Below, one piece after another: positions 8,866 through 17,056 of a DNA stretch of 64,000 nt. Under the pieces are notes generated by a model. The model saw nothing but the letters and a program-made list of their open reading frames with translations. It did no database searches and was not told the origin of the DNA. Both the position numbers and the translations under genes were made by a program. This DNA is from Bradyrhizobium sp. G127. Lineage in GTDB: Bacteria; Pseudomonadota; Alphaproteobacteria; Rhizobiales; Xanthobacteraceae. Positions within the stretch are counted from its first letter, which is position 1. Every line of letters starts with the position of its first letter. The stretch spans positions 1,054,001-1,118,000 of the forward strand of contig NZ_JAKFGN010000001.1 of NCBI RefSeq assembly GCF_021502575.1. Reading direction: 5' to 3'.

Positions 8866-9567
8866 ATGCTCAACATGCTTCCCGTCGTGCTCGTCCCCGG
8901 TCTGGCCTGTTCGCCGCGCATCTATGCGCTGCAGATTCCGGATCTATGGCGCGCAGCCCCGGTACATCTCGCCAATCATGCACGCGGCGGCGACATGGCC
9001 ACCATCGCGCGGCGCATTCTGGCGGAAGCGCCGTTGCGCTTTGCACTCGCCGGTCATTCGATGGGCGGCTACATCGCGCTGGAGATGTTCCGGCAGGCGC
9101 CTGAGCGGATCGGACGGCTGGCGCTGCTCAACACCTCGGCGCGGCCGGAGACGCCGGAAGCAACCGAGCGCCGCCGCAGCTGGATCGCCGAGGTCAAGGC
9201 GGGCGGTTACCGCACGGTGATGGACCGCCTGTTCGAGAAGTTCGTGCATCCGGCGCTGGCGCGGGATGCGGGTTTGCACCGGATCGTCCTCGACATGGCC
9301 GATGATGTCGGACCCGACGCCTTCGTCTGGCAGCTCGAGGCGATCATGACGCGGGCCGATTCGCGGCCGACACTGACGCAGATCAAATGCCCGACGCTGG
9401 TGCTGACCTGCGACACCGACAACATGGTCCCGAACGAGTTTTCGACCGAGATCGCCGCCGGCATCGCAGGCGCGAAGCTGGTCACGATCCCGGATTGCGG
9501 CCATCTCCCGCAACTCGAGAAGCCGCAGGCGATGACCGATGCGCTGCTCGACTGGCTGGAGATGTAG
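8866..9567 (+). CDS. Alpha/beta-fold hydrolase
   Basis: 233 residues. The nucleophile elbow is GHSMGGYIALEMF (Ser at about residue 65), the acid is in LVLTCDTDNMVPNEFS, and the base His is in DCGHLPQLEKP. The oxyanion region VLVPGLACSPRIY is at the N terminus. AGGAAA lies 6-7 nt before the ATG. Substrate unknown; the family includes esterases and lactonases. It follows the acyl-CoA synthetase at 7125 on the same strand, which hints at a role in acyl metabolism, but a repeat separates them. Confidence 0.88.
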   Translation: MLNMLPVVLVPGLACSPRIYALQIPDLWRAAPVHLANHARGGDMATIARRILAEAPLRFALAGHSMGGYIALEMFRQAPERIGRLALLNTSARPETPEATERRRSWIAEVKAGGYRTVMDRLFEKFVHPALARDAGLHRIVLDMADDVGPDAFVWQLEAIMTRADSRPTLTQIKCPTLVLTCDTDNMVPNEFSTEIAAGIAGAKLVTIPDCGHLPQLEKPQAMTDALLDWLEM

Positions 9568-9656
9568 CGCCGTTGGTTGTGCGGGCGCGCAAAACGCCCT
9601 AAATCAGCGGCAACCCGATTTGAACGAGGCGGCCGCTGATGCCGCAAGGAGGCCGG

Positions 9657-10112
9657 ATGCTGCGCGATGACATCAACAACGCCGTCAAGGACGCGATGAG
9701 AGCGAAGGAGGAACGCAAGCTCTCGACGCTGCGCATGATCAACTCGTCGCTCAAGAATGCCGACATCGAGGCGCGCGGGCAAAGCAAGCCGCCGCTGTCC
9801 GACGAGGATATTCTCGGGCTGCTGCAAAAGATGATCAAGCAGCGTCAAGAATCGGTCGCGCTCTACGACAAGGGCGGCCGTCCGGAGCTTGCCGCGCAGG
9901 AGCGCGAGGAGATCGCGGTGATCTCGGCCTATCTGCCGAAGCAGATGTCCGATGATGAAGTGAAGGCCGCCATCGCCGCAACCGTGACGGAAACCGGCGC
10001 CGCCGGCATGAAAGACATGGGCAAGGTGATCGCTGCGCTGAAAGCGAAGTACGCCGGGCAGATGGATTTCGGCAAGGCCAGCGGACTGGTGAAGGCCGCG
10101 CTGGCGGGGTGA
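9657..10112 (+). CDS. GatB/YqeY domain protein
   Basis: 151 residues from ATG 9657 with AAGGAGG upstream. It matches the stand-alone YqeY family related to the tRNA-binding tail of GatB: MLRDDINNAVKDAMRAKEE, RQESVALYDKGGR, AYLPKQMSDDEV, and GKVIAALKAKY. The family is conserved in bacteria and probably binds tRNA or a tRNA-related partner, but its biochemical role is not settled. In many alphaproteobacteria it neighbours carA, dnaG and rpoD. All are present in this window but dispersed over 18 kb. Confidence 0.92.
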   Translation: MLRDDINNAVKDAMRAKEERKLSTLRMINSSLKNADIEARGQSKPPLSDEDILGLLQKMIKQRQESVALYDKGGRPELAAQEREEIAVISAYLPKQMSDDEVKAAIAATVTETGAAGMKDMGKVIAALKAKYAGQMDFGKASGLVKAALAG

Positions 10113-10124
10113 CATCTTTCTTCA

Positions 10125-10201
10125 CCTCTCCCCGCTTGCGGGGAGAGGTCGCGAGCCGTCAGGCGAGCGGGTGAGGGGTTTTTCAAGTGTGCCCCTCACC
10201 C
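10125..10201. repeat. Two-hairpin palindromic repeat
   Basis: The first hairpin is CCTCTCCCCGC/GCGGGGAGAGG (10125-10148, 2-nt loop). The second is GGGTGAGGGG/CCCCTCACCC (10169-10201, 13-nt loop). Together they form the typical CTCTCCCC...GTGAGGGG intergenic element of this bacterial group, lying between yqeY and an acyl-CoA synthetase. It probably also slows or stops read-through. Confidence 0.7.
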
Positions 10202-10242
10202 GGAGGCGGGGTTTGCTCGTTGAATAAGAGACGAAGGCTCCC

Positions 10243-11853
10243 ATGCTCACCGAAACCGACAACTACGACGAGCTTTACAAGAACTTCCGCTGGGAGATTC
10301 CGGCGAGGTTCAACATGGCGACCGCCTGCTGCGACCGCCATGCCGACGGCTCCGGCAAGCTCGCGCTGATCTATGTCGACGAGGACGGCGGCACGCAGCG
10401 GCTGTCGTTCGACGAGATCAGCGCGCTGTCGAAGAGCTTCGCCAACGTACTGAAGGCCGACGGCCTCGCGCGCGGCGATCGCGTTGCGGTGTTCCTGTCG
10501 CAGTCGGTCGAACTGCCGATCGCGCATCTTGCCGCGTTCCGCTCTGGCCTCGTCTCGGTGCCGCTGTTCACGCTGTTCGGCGAGGACGCGCTGGAATTCC
10601 GCCTCTCCAATTCCGGCGCGAAAGCGGTCATCACCGACGAAGGCGGCTGGGAGAAGCTGTCGAAAATTCGCGACCGTCTGCCTCATCTCCAGGACATCTA
10701 TGTCACCAGCGGCGCGCTTCATGCGGGCGCCAAATCGTTCTGGCAGGCCATCGAGGATGCGTCGGAGGATTTTTCGACCGTCGATACCAGCGCCGACGAT
10801 CCCGCCATCATCATCTACACGTCAGGTACAACCGGAAATCCCAAGGGGGCCCTGCACGCCCATCGCGTGCTGCTCGGCCACTTGCCGAATGTCGAGATGG
10901 CGCACGATTTCTTCCCCAAGCCCGGCGACCTGATGTGGACCCCGGCGGACTGGGCCTGGATCGGCGGGCTATTCGATGCGCTGTTTCCGGCGTGGTATCA
11001 CGGCGTGCCGATGCTCGGTCATCGCGCCAGGAAGTTCGAGCCGCAGGCGGCGATGCAACTGATGGCGGATCACGGCGTGCGCAACGTGTTTCTGCCGCCG
11101 ACCGCGTTGAAGCTGATGCGGCAGGCAGAGGTGAAGCGCGACGGCGTGAAGCTGCGCAGCATCTTCACCGGCGGCGAGTCGCTCGGCGCCGAACTGCTTG
11201 ACTGGGTGCGCGCTACGTTCGGCGTCAATGCGCATGAAATCTACGGCCAGACCGAATGCAATCTCGTGGTCGGCAACAATTCCAACCTGTTTCCCATCAA
11301 GCCGGGATCGATGGGCAAGCCGACGCCGGGCTTCGATGTGCAGATCGTCAATGAGAAGGGCGAGATCCAGCCGCGCGGCCAGCGCGGCGTCATCGGTGTG
11401 CGCGTGCCCAATCCGGTGGCGATGATCGAATACTGGAAAAATCCGGACGCGACCGCGAAGAAAGTCGCCGGCGGCTTCCTGCTGACCGGCGATCTCGGGG
11501 TGCAGGATGACGACGGCTATTTCTGGTACGTCAGCCGCGAGGACGACGTGATCACCAGCGCCGGTTACCGGATCGGTCCATCCGAAATCGAACATACATT
11601 GATGAAGCATCCGGCGGTGGCGATGTCGGCCGTGGTCGGGATTCCCGATCCGATCCGCACCGAGGCGATCAAGGCGTGGATCGTGCTGCGTCCCGGTTTC
11701 GCCGCAAGCGATGCGCTCGCCAAAGAGATTCAGGATTTCGTCAAGGTGCAACTCGCCGCGCACGAATATCCGCGCCACATCCAGTTCGCGGACACTTTGC
11801 CGATGACGGCGACCGGCAAGGTGCTACGGCGGGAATTGCGGACGCTCGGCTGA
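10243..11853 (+). CDS. Acyl-CoA synthetase of the acetyl/medium-chain type
   Basis: 536 residues. ANL-superfamily features: IIYTSGTTGNPKGALHAH (about residues 190-207), TPADWAWIGGLFDALFPAWY, IFTGGESLGAELLDW, EIYGQTECNL, GDLGVQDDDGYFWYVSREDD, ITSAGYRIGPSEIE, and the C-terminal lysine MTATGKVLRREL. The WTPADWAWIGG segment resembles the medium-chain (ACSM-like) branch rather than long-chain FadD. It makes acyl-CoA from a carboxylate, ATP and CoA. It is probably independent of the 7125 synthetase. A repeat precedes it and a membrane protein follows. Confidence 0.9.
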   Translation: MLTETDNYDELYKNFRWEIPARFNMATACCDRHADGSGKLALIYVDEDGGTQRLSFDEISALSKSFANVLKADGLARGDRVAVFLSQSVELPIAHLAAFRSGLVSVPLFTLFGEDALEFRLSNSGAKAVITDEGGWEKLSKIRDRLPHLQDIYVTSGALHAGAKSFWQAIEDASEDFSTVDTSADDPAIIIYTSGTTGNPKGALHAHRVLLGHLPNVEMAHDFFPKPGDLMWTPADWAWIGGLFDALFPAWYHGVPMLGHRARKFEPQAAMQLMADHGVRNVFLPPTALKLMRQAEVKRDGVKLRSIFTGGESLGAELLDWVRATFGVNAHEIYGQTECNLVVGNNSNLFPIKPGSMGKPTPGFDVQIVNEKGEIQPRGQRGVIGVRVPNPVAMIEYWKNPDATAKKVAGGFLLTGDLGVQDDDGYFWYVSREDDVITSAGYRIGPSEIEHTLMKHPAVAMSAVVGIPDPIRTEAIKAWIVLRPGFAASDALAKEIQDFVKVQLAAHEYPRHIQFADTLPMTATGKVLRRELRTLG

Positions 11854-11932
11854 CGGCAGTTTGACCTGAATCAATCATCGCGCCGCGCACGCCTGCATGA
11901 ATGCGCCATCGTGTGTGACGCTGGGGGCAGCC

Positions 11933-12715
11933 ATGGCATCGGTTTCGGGGAAGATTGATCCTGTGGTGCGGCGCATCACGGCCGCTGATATTGCCGAGGC
12001 ATTCAGCCGCGGCCTGCGCGACTTCCAGGCTGCGCCGCTCTATGGGCTTGCGTTCGGCGCGCTCTACGCCGGTGGCGGCATCGCGATCATGCTCAGCCTC
12101 ACCGCGCTCGGCATGGTCTATCTCGCCTATCCGCTCGCGGCGGGCTTCGCGCTGATCGGGCCGTTCGTGGCCATCGGTCTTTATGAGGTGAGCCGCCGGC
12201 TGGAAGCGGGCCAGCGCCCGACGCCGCGTGATATCTGGTCGGCCATTACCTCGCGCGCCGAGATCGGATGGATGGCCTTCGTCACGCTGTTCGTGTTCGT
12301 GGTGTGGATGTACCAGGTCCGGCTGCTGATCGCGCTGATCCTCGGCGTCAGCGCGTCGTTCGCCAGCATCCGCGATTTTATCACGGTGGTGCTGACCACC
12401 AACGAGGGGCTGCTGTTTCTGCTGATCGGCAATATCGAGGGCGCGGTGCTGTCGCTGATCCTGTTCTCGCTGACCGTGGTGTCGTTTCCGCTGCTGCTGG
12501 ACCGGGACGTCGATTTCGTCACTGCAATGATCACCAGCGTGCGTGCCGTGGTCATGAGCCCGCTGCCGATGATCGCCTGGGCGGCGATCATCGTGATGTT
12601 GCTGGTGGTCTCGGCGATGCCGTATTTCCTCGGGCTGGTGGTGACGTTGCCGGTGCTTGGCCACACGACATGGCACCTCTATCGCCGCATCGTGGCGCCG
12701 CTGCCGGAAGCCTGA
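11933..12715 (+). CDS. DUF2189 integral membrane protein
   Basis: About 260 residues from ATG 11933 (GGGGG upstream); an in-frame ATG at 11897 without a ribosome site is an alternative. Six hydrophobic helices are visible. The pattern of ADIAEAFSRGLRDFQAAPLYGLAFGALYA at the N terminus followed by GPFVAIGLYEVSRRLEAGQ is typical of DUF2189 (predicted cytochrome-oxidase-associated or general membrane proteins of unknown role). Its stop abuts the truncated end of an SRPBCC pseudogene on the other strand. Confidence 0.8.
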   Translation: MASVSGKIDPVVRRITAADIAEAFSRGLRDFQAAPLYGLAFGALYAGGGIAIMLSLTALGMVYLAYPLAAGFALIGPFVAIGLYEVSRRLEAGQRPTPRDIWSAITSRAEIGWMAFVTLFVFVVWMYQVRLLIALILGVSASFASIRDFITVVLTTNEGLLFLLIGNIEGAVLSLILFSLTVVSFPLLLDRDVDFVTAMITSVRAVVMSPLPMIAWAAIIVMLLVVSAMPYFLGLVVTLPVLGHTTWHLYRRIVAPLPEA

Positions 12716-12856
12716 CGCGCGCTGCACCTCGACGCCGAAACCCGAGAAGTACTGACGGCTGTATTCCGCCGACGTCAGTGCTTCCCAGATATTCTCCGGC
12801 GTCGAAGCGATGTAGATCGATTAGACGAGGGATGGCCAGAACTTGCTGATGTCCAT
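12716..12856 (-). pseudogene. Remnant of a third SRPBCC (AHSA1-like) gene
   Basis: The minus strand from an ATG at 12856 reads through a stop (TAA at codon 12) into SIYIASTPENIWEALTSAEY followed by SRQYFSGFGVEVQ, which is the start of an SRPBCC protein like its two upstream neighbours. The stop falls where a Tyr codon would be expected. The rest of the protein is missing: homology ends at the stop codon of the convergent DUF2189 gene. It is the decayed last member of the ArsR-SRPBCC operon. Confidence 0.75.
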
Positions 12857-12865
12857 CACGACCCC

Positions 12866-13318
12866 TTACGCATCTTTCGCCGGATCGATGATCAGCGGCT
12901 TTCCGGTTTCGAGAATGCTCTTGAGGCTCGACAGCACCATTGGCCATCCGGTGGAAATGCTCTGCAGGGTTTTGCTGTCGTCCGCGAAGCCTTCATGCGT
13001 GACTACGAGCTTGATCATATCGCCGCGCGGCTCAATGACGTAGGTTACGCGCGAAGGCTTTTCTCTTTTCATCTCCTCATCGAAGATCGATACCCAGCTA
13101 TAGGAAAGTCTGCGGGGCGGATCGGATTCCAGGATCACGCAGTCGTTCTTGACCTCACCGCCGCGCTCCATCGTCATCCGCGAACCGGCCTTCCAGTCCG
13201 AGGTCAGGGTGCAGTCCATCCAGTACTTGCGGGTGAAGTCCGCGTCGGTCAGCGCGTGCCAGAGCTTGTCCGGCGTGGTCCTGATGTAGGTGGTGTAAAC
13301 GAATTCGGGCTTGCTCAT
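12866..13318 (-). CDS. SRPBCC (AHSA1/START-like) domain protein
   Basis: 150 residues. Start-domain features: FVYTTYIRTTPDKLWHALTD, YWMDCTLTSDWKAGS, VILESDPPRRLSYSW, and TGWPMVLSSLKSILETG. Such hydrophobic-pocket proteins are commonly encoded downstream of an ArsR-type regulator; their ligands are mostly unknown. The ATG at 13318 overlaps the stop of the preceding SRPBCC gene by 4 nt, showing translational coupling. It is paralogous to the neighbour at 13315-13800. Confidence 0.85.
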   Translation of the reverse strand: MSKPEFVYTTYIRTTPDKLWHALTDADFTRKYWMDCTLTSDWKAGSRMTMERGGEVKNDCVILESDPPRRLSYSWVSIFDEEMKREKPSRVTYVIEPRGDMIKLVVTHEGFADDSKTLQSISTGWPMVLSSLKSILETGKPLIIDPAKDA

Positions 13319-13800
13319 GACGCGGCTCCCGTTGCTTCAGGTGCCTTGATCGGCTGGCGATCCAGCGCCATCGGCAGCGCTTTGCCGGTCTCTAGCATGG
13401 TCTTCAGGCTCGACAGCACGGCTGGCCATCCGCCCGAGATCGCCTTCAGCATCTCCGGATAGGTTTCGTCATGCGTCACGGTCAGGCGGACTTCATGATT
13501 GAGGGCTTCGATGTCGAAGGTGACGCGCGACACCTTGCTCGGGTCCGAGGCCTTCGCGGGATTGGCCCAGGTCAGGACAAGACGGTGGGGCGGTTTGCTC
13601 TCGATCACCGTGCCGACGATATCGACCTTTGCCGGATCGTCGTAATTCTCGTGACTCCACGTGGAGCCTTCCTTCCAGTCTGATCGGTTGCGATGCCGCC
13701 ACCAGTAGTCCTTCGTCATCTCCGGATCGATGAGGGCATTCCAAAGCTTGTCTGCAGAGGTCTGGATATAGATCACATAGATGAAATCTGGCTTACGCAT
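13315..13800 (-). CDS. SRPBCC (AHSA1/START-like) domain protein
   Basis: 161 residues from ATG 13800, which overlaps the ArsR stop by 8 nt; GTG 13803 is an alternative. Motifs: FIYVIYIQTSADKLWNALID, YWWRHRNRSDWKEGS, VIESKPPHRLVLTW, and ISGGWPAVLSSLKTMLETG. It is the first SRPBCC gene of the operon and coupled to the regulator. It probably binds a small hydrophobic ligand in the cytoplasm. It has no obvious catalytic motif. Confidence 0.85.
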   Translation of the reverse strand: MRKPDFIYVIYIQTSADKLWNALIDPEMTKDYWWRHRNRSDWKEGSTWSHENYDDPAKVDIVGTVIESKPPHRLVLTWANPAKASDPSKVSRVTFDIEALNHEVRLTVTHDETYPEMLKAISGGWPAVLSSLKTMLETGKALPMALDRQPIKAPEATGAAS

Positions 13801-14107
13801 CACGCTTCTCCAGTTGCCGTTTCAACTCGCTGAGCGCGGCGAGCTTGCCGCGCTCGAATTTCCTGATCCACCGTTCGCCGATCTCGTGGATCGGCACGGG
13901 ATTGAGGTAATGCAGCTTCTCGCGGCCATGCCTGATCGAGGTCACGAGATTGGCCGCTTCCAGAATCGCAAGGTGCTTGGTCACGGCCTGCCGCGTCATG
14001 GCAAGGCCGTCGCAGAGTTCGAGCAGCGTCTGACCGTTGCGCGCATGAAGCCGGTCCAGCAACGAGCGTCGCGACGCATCCGCCAGTGCCTTGAAGACTT
14101 CATCCAT
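13793..14107 (-). CDS. ArsR-family winged-helix repressor of the SRPBCC operon
   Basis: 104 residues from ATG 14107. A winged helix is seen in FKALADASRRSLLDRLHARN, the recognition helix LAMTRQAVTKHLAILEAANL and wing SIRHGREKLHYLN. There are no cysteine metal ligands, as usual for the SRPBCC-associated subgroup. There is no Shine-Dalgarno; the predicted transcription start coincides with the ATG, so the mRNA may be leaderless. A TTG start at 14125 would lie upstream of the -10, which speaks against it. It likely represses its own operon through the palindrome at 14120-14139. Confidence 0.88.
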   Translation of the reverse strand: MDEVFKALADASRRSLLDRLHARNGQTLLELCDGLAMTRQAVTKHLAILEAANLVTSIRHGREKLHYLNPVPIHEIGERWIRKFERGKLAALSELKRQLEKRDA

Positions 14108-14114
14108 GGTCAGG

Positions 14115-14144
14115 ATAATAGGCAACCAAATGGTTGCCTGTCAA
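14115..14144 (-). promoter_or_regulatory. Promoter with embedded ArsR operator palindrome
   Basis: Minus strand: -35 TTGACA (14144-14139), 18-nt spacer, -10 TATTAT (14120-14115). The perfect palindrome AGGCAACCAAATGGTTGCCT (14120-14139, 8-bp arms) fills exactly the space between the hexamers, so repressor binding would block polymerase. The predicted start lies 7-8 nt downstream of the -10, on the ATG of the ArsR gene. Confidence 0.75.
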
Positions 14145-14235
14145 GGGGCTATACACAGAGGCCGCTATTTCTTCGATGAACCACTTGCCCGCGGGACGCG
14201 TCTCAGGGTTGGATGGTTTTCATTTCGAGAAGAGA

Positions 14236-15201
14236 ATGCTGCCGGATATTCCCTGGTTCGTTTACGCGATGCTGCTGGCCCCGGTGGGCCTCATCGTATT
14301 CGCCGCGATCTACAAGTCCTTTGAGGTGCGCGCCGCGAGCGATTGGCCGAGCGTGCCGGGCGAGGTGGTGATCTCGGCCCCGCAAGTGCGCAAGGTGAAG
14401 GTGATCGATGGCAATCGCGAAGAGGGGCACTACTACGAGGAACGCAACTTCGCCAATGTCACCTATCAGTATGTCATCGCCGGGCAGACCTATCGCAACA
14501 ACCGGGTAACCATCGGAGAGGACCGCGGAAATTTCGAGGTCGCGGAGACGATCGCGCGTTATCCGGTCGGCAAGCCGGTGACCGTCTACTACAATCCGAA
14601 CAAGCGCAGCGAAGCGGTGCTGGAGCGCGACCTGCCGAAGGGCCTGTGGGGTTGCATCGGCTGGATGGTGGCGATCGCGGTTGTGCTGGTGTTCGGCTCT
14701 GCGATCGGCTTCAACAAAGTGACCGAGTTTGCCTCCACGCGCGCAGCCAATGCGCCGCTGACGGTGGCGCTCGGCGCATTCGGTGCGGTGATGGCGCTGG
14801 TCGCGCTTGCCATCCAGCGCCATGCGCGTCAGGCGCGGCACTGGCCGACGGTGAAGGGCACGATTGCCACATCGGGCCTGGAGCGGTTTCGCAGCGCACC
14901 GGAGGACAATCGCCGCGGCCGGATCATGTTCAAGGCGAAGATCAGCTACACCTACAGCTTCAACGGCATGGACTATACCGGCACCGTCGCCTCGATTAGC
15001 GGCGAGGTGTCCTCGACATCCGATGGCGCGGTGCAGCGCTGGGTGAAGCGCTATCGGGATGGTCAGACGGTGGATGTTTACGTCAATCCCGCTAATCCGT
15101 CGGAATCGGTGCTGGAGCCGCGCGCAAGAGGAATCTGGGTGGTGTGGGTGATCGTGGCCGTGCTCTGGGCGATGGCGGTCTTTGTCGCCACAAGGCCGTG
15201 A
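14236..15201 (+). CDS. DUF3592 membrane protein
   Basis: About 321 residues from ATG 14236, preceded by CGAGAAGAG. Two copies of the DUF3592 pattern are visible: ASDWPSVPGEVVIS...VTYQYVIAGQTYRNNRV...YPVGKPVTVYYNP and RHWPTVKGTIATS...SYTYSFNGMDYTG...YRDGQTVDVYVNP. Three or four hydrophobic segments occur near residues 5-25, 140-160, 175-195 and at the C terminus. It is an inner-membrane protein of unknown role. The tandem duplication of the domain is clear from sequence. Confidence 0.8.
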   Translation: MLPDIPWFVYAMLLAPVGLIVFAAIYKSFEVRAASDWPSVPGEVVISAPQVRKVKVIDGNREEGHYYEERNFANVTYQYVIAGQTYRNNRVTIGEDRGNFEVAETIARYPVGKPVTVYYNPNKRSEAVLERDLPKGLWGCIGWMVAIAVVLVFGSAIGFNKVTEFASTRAANAPLTVALGAFGAVMALVALAIQRHARQARHWPTVKGTIATSGLERFRSAPEDNRRGRIMFKAKISYTYSFNGMDYTGTVASISGEVSSTSDGAVQRWVKRYRDGQTVDVYVNPANPSESVLEPRARGIWVVWVIVAVLWAMAVFVATRP

Positions 15202-15232
15202 CGTCATCGCGCGCGCTGCGATCCGGCCGCTG

Positions 15233-16042
15233 TCAGGCCGGCATCAGCTTCTTGGCGTGCAGGTGTTCCTCGATCTCGCGGAACAGCCGCGCCAGCCGCT
15301 CCGCCCATTGATGCTGGCCGGACTGGTCCGCGATCAGGTCCTGCCGGATTTCGATGCCGGTGTTCATCAGCCCGCGCTGCTCGCCATGCACCGGAATGGT
15401 GTAGTCGGTGGCGTCGCTCACCGCGTAAGGCTCGTTATCGCCGACCACGAGGTCGCCTTCGTGGCGCAACAGGTCGCGCAACAGATGCGGCAGCCGGTCG
15501 TCGCGATGGTACAGTGTGCCGATGTGCCAGGGGCGCGCGATGCCGGCATAGACTGGCGTGAACGAATGTAGCGCCACCAGAATGGTCGGCAGTCCGTTTG
15601 CCTTGCGTTGATCCAGCGCCTGCGTGATGCGCGCGTGATAGGGCGCGAAGATCGCGCGTTGCCGCGCGGCGATCTGCTCGCGTGTCAGTCCGCCGTTGCC
15701 CGGAATTTCCGTGGCCTCGCTGATGAGCGGAATCGAGCCGGGACTGTCGAACGGCCGGTTGCAGTCGATCACGAGCCGCGAATAGCGCTGCGCGATCAGG
15801 TGGACGTCCATTTCCCTTGCCAGCTGCGTTGCGACGCCGGCGATGCCAATGTCCCAGGCGATATGACGCTCCAGCTCGCCGGCGTGAACGCCGAGGTCGC
15901 CTAGCGCGCGCGGAATCAGCCGCCCGTAATGATCGCAGGTGAAGAAGAACGGCGAGCGGCTTTCGGCGTTTTCCTCGATGACCGGGGGAACTTCGCCGCC
16001 GTCCAGGAGTCGTAAGGTGTCGCTTGTCTCGGGCAGGGTCAT
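15233..16042 (-). CDS. N-formylglutamate amidohydrolase family protein
   Basis: 269 residues from ATG 16042 (an in-frame start at 16084 is possible). Family motifs: FFFTCDHYGRLIPRALGDLG, ERHIAWDIGIAGVA, AQRYSRLVIDCNRP, ILVALHSFTPVYAG, and VGDNEPYAVSDATDYT. These supply the His and Asp/Glu metal ligands of this zinc-dependent amidohydrolase group. The canonical enzyme releases formate from N-formylglutamate in histidine breakdown, but there are no hut genes here. The divergent transglutaminase genes suggest a peptide or gamma-glutamyl substrate instead. Confidence 0.85.
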   Translation of the reverse strand: MTLPETSDTLRLLDGGEVPPVIEENAESRSPFFFTCDHYGRLIPRALGDLGVHAGELERHIAWDIGIAGVATQLAREMDVHLIAQRYSRLVIDCNRPFDSPGSIPLISEATEIPGNGGLTREQIAARQRAIFAPYHARITQALDQRKANGLPTILVALHSFTPVYAGIARPWHIGTLYHRDDRLPHLLRDLLRHEGDLVVGDNEPYAVSDATDYTIPVHGEQRGLMNTGIEIRQDLIADQSGQHQWAERLARLFREIEEHLHAKKLMPA

Positions 16043-16126
16043 TTTGTCTTTGTTGCCTAGCGCTGCGGCATTCAAGCCCAACAATTAGCCGGAAATGCAG
16101 CCGAATAGCCTGTACGATTTGAGCAC

Positions 16127-17056
16127 ATGACCACAGCCGCCCCGAATGACACGATGCCCCTGCTGACGATTCACCACAAGACCGAGTATCGCTACGACCG
16201 CCCGGTCGGCTTCGGCGAGCACCGGGTCATGCTGCGTCCCCGCGACGGCCATGACTGCCGCGTGCTGTCCAGCCAGCTCGATATTTCGCCGAAGCCCTCG
16301 TCGCTGCGGTGGATTCACGACGTGTTCGGCAACAGTGTCGCCATCGCTGATTTCGATTCGGAATCCGACCGGCTGGTGTTCGACAGCACCATCACCGTCG
16401 AGCACTACCCGCTGGATGAGGTCGTCCTGTCGCCGGGTGACGACGCCTACTACTATCCATTCGCCTACGATGCGGAGGAATTGCCGGACTTGACCCCGTC
16501 GATGACGCCCCAATACAGCGATCCGGATGGCGCGCTGGCGGCGTGGGCGCTGCAGTTTCTAAGCGAAGGCCCCCGAACCAGGACGCTCGATCTGCTGGTC
16601 GGCATGACTCACGCGGTGCGGGCGCAATTCCGCTATCGCAAGCGCCACGAACACGGCACCCAGCATCCGCTCGACACGCTGGGCACCGGCTCCGGCACCT
16701 GCCGCGATTTCGCGCTGTTTATGATCGAGGCGTTGCGGCGGCTCGGCATCGCGGCGCGTTTCGTCAGCGGTTACATCTTCATTCCCGGCGACGAAGCCCA
16801 CGGCTATGTCGGCGGCGGCAACACCCACGCCTGGGTGCGGGCCTACCTGCCGGGCGCGGGCTGGGTCGAGTTCGATCCGACCAACGGCATCGTCGGCAAC
16901 CGCGATCTCATTCGCGTCGCGGTGGCGCGCGATCCGCATCAGGCGATCCCGCTTCACGGCACCTATGTCGGCCCTGCCGACGCCCATCTCGGAATGGATG
17001 TCACCATTCACGTTGTCTCGGTTGGTGAAGAAGTAAAGGTTCAGGCGGCATGCTGA
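16127..17056 (+). CDS. Transglutaminase-like cysteine protease family protein (N-terminal bact_transglu domain)
   Basis: 309 residues. The N-terminal beta domain (about residues 12-100) begins TIHHKTEYRYDRPVGFGEHR, and the papain-like core has the catalytic Cys in GTGSGTCRDFALFMIEALR, His in GGGNTHAWVRAYLPG and Asp in WVEFDPTNG. No signal peptide. Bacterial members of this type usually occur in clusters with ATP-grasp and alpha-E proteins and are thought to modify or cleave peptides. Here only a second transglutaminase and an amidohydrolase are linked. It overlaps the next gene by 7 nt. Confidence 0.9.
   Translation: MTTAAPNDTMPLLTIHHKTEYRYDRPVGFGEHRVMLRPRDGHDCRVLSSQLDISPKPSSLRWIHDVFGNSVAIADFDSESDRLVFDSTITVEHYPLDEVVLSPGDDAYYYPFAYDAEELPDLTPSMTPQYSDPDGALAAWALQFLSEGPRTRTLDLLVGMTHAVRAQFRYRKRHEHGTQHPLDTLGTGSGTCRDFALFMIEALRRLGIAARFVSGYIFIPGDEAHGYVGGGNTHAWVRAYLPGAGWVEFDPTNGIVGNRDLIRVAVARDPHQAIPLHGTYVGPADAHLGMDVTIHVVSVGEEVKVQAAC

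Noticed and set aside
14123..14125. TTG start extending the ArsR protein by six residues
   Set aside because: It lies upstream of the predicted -10 and inside the operator, so it would not be transcribed from the identified promoter.
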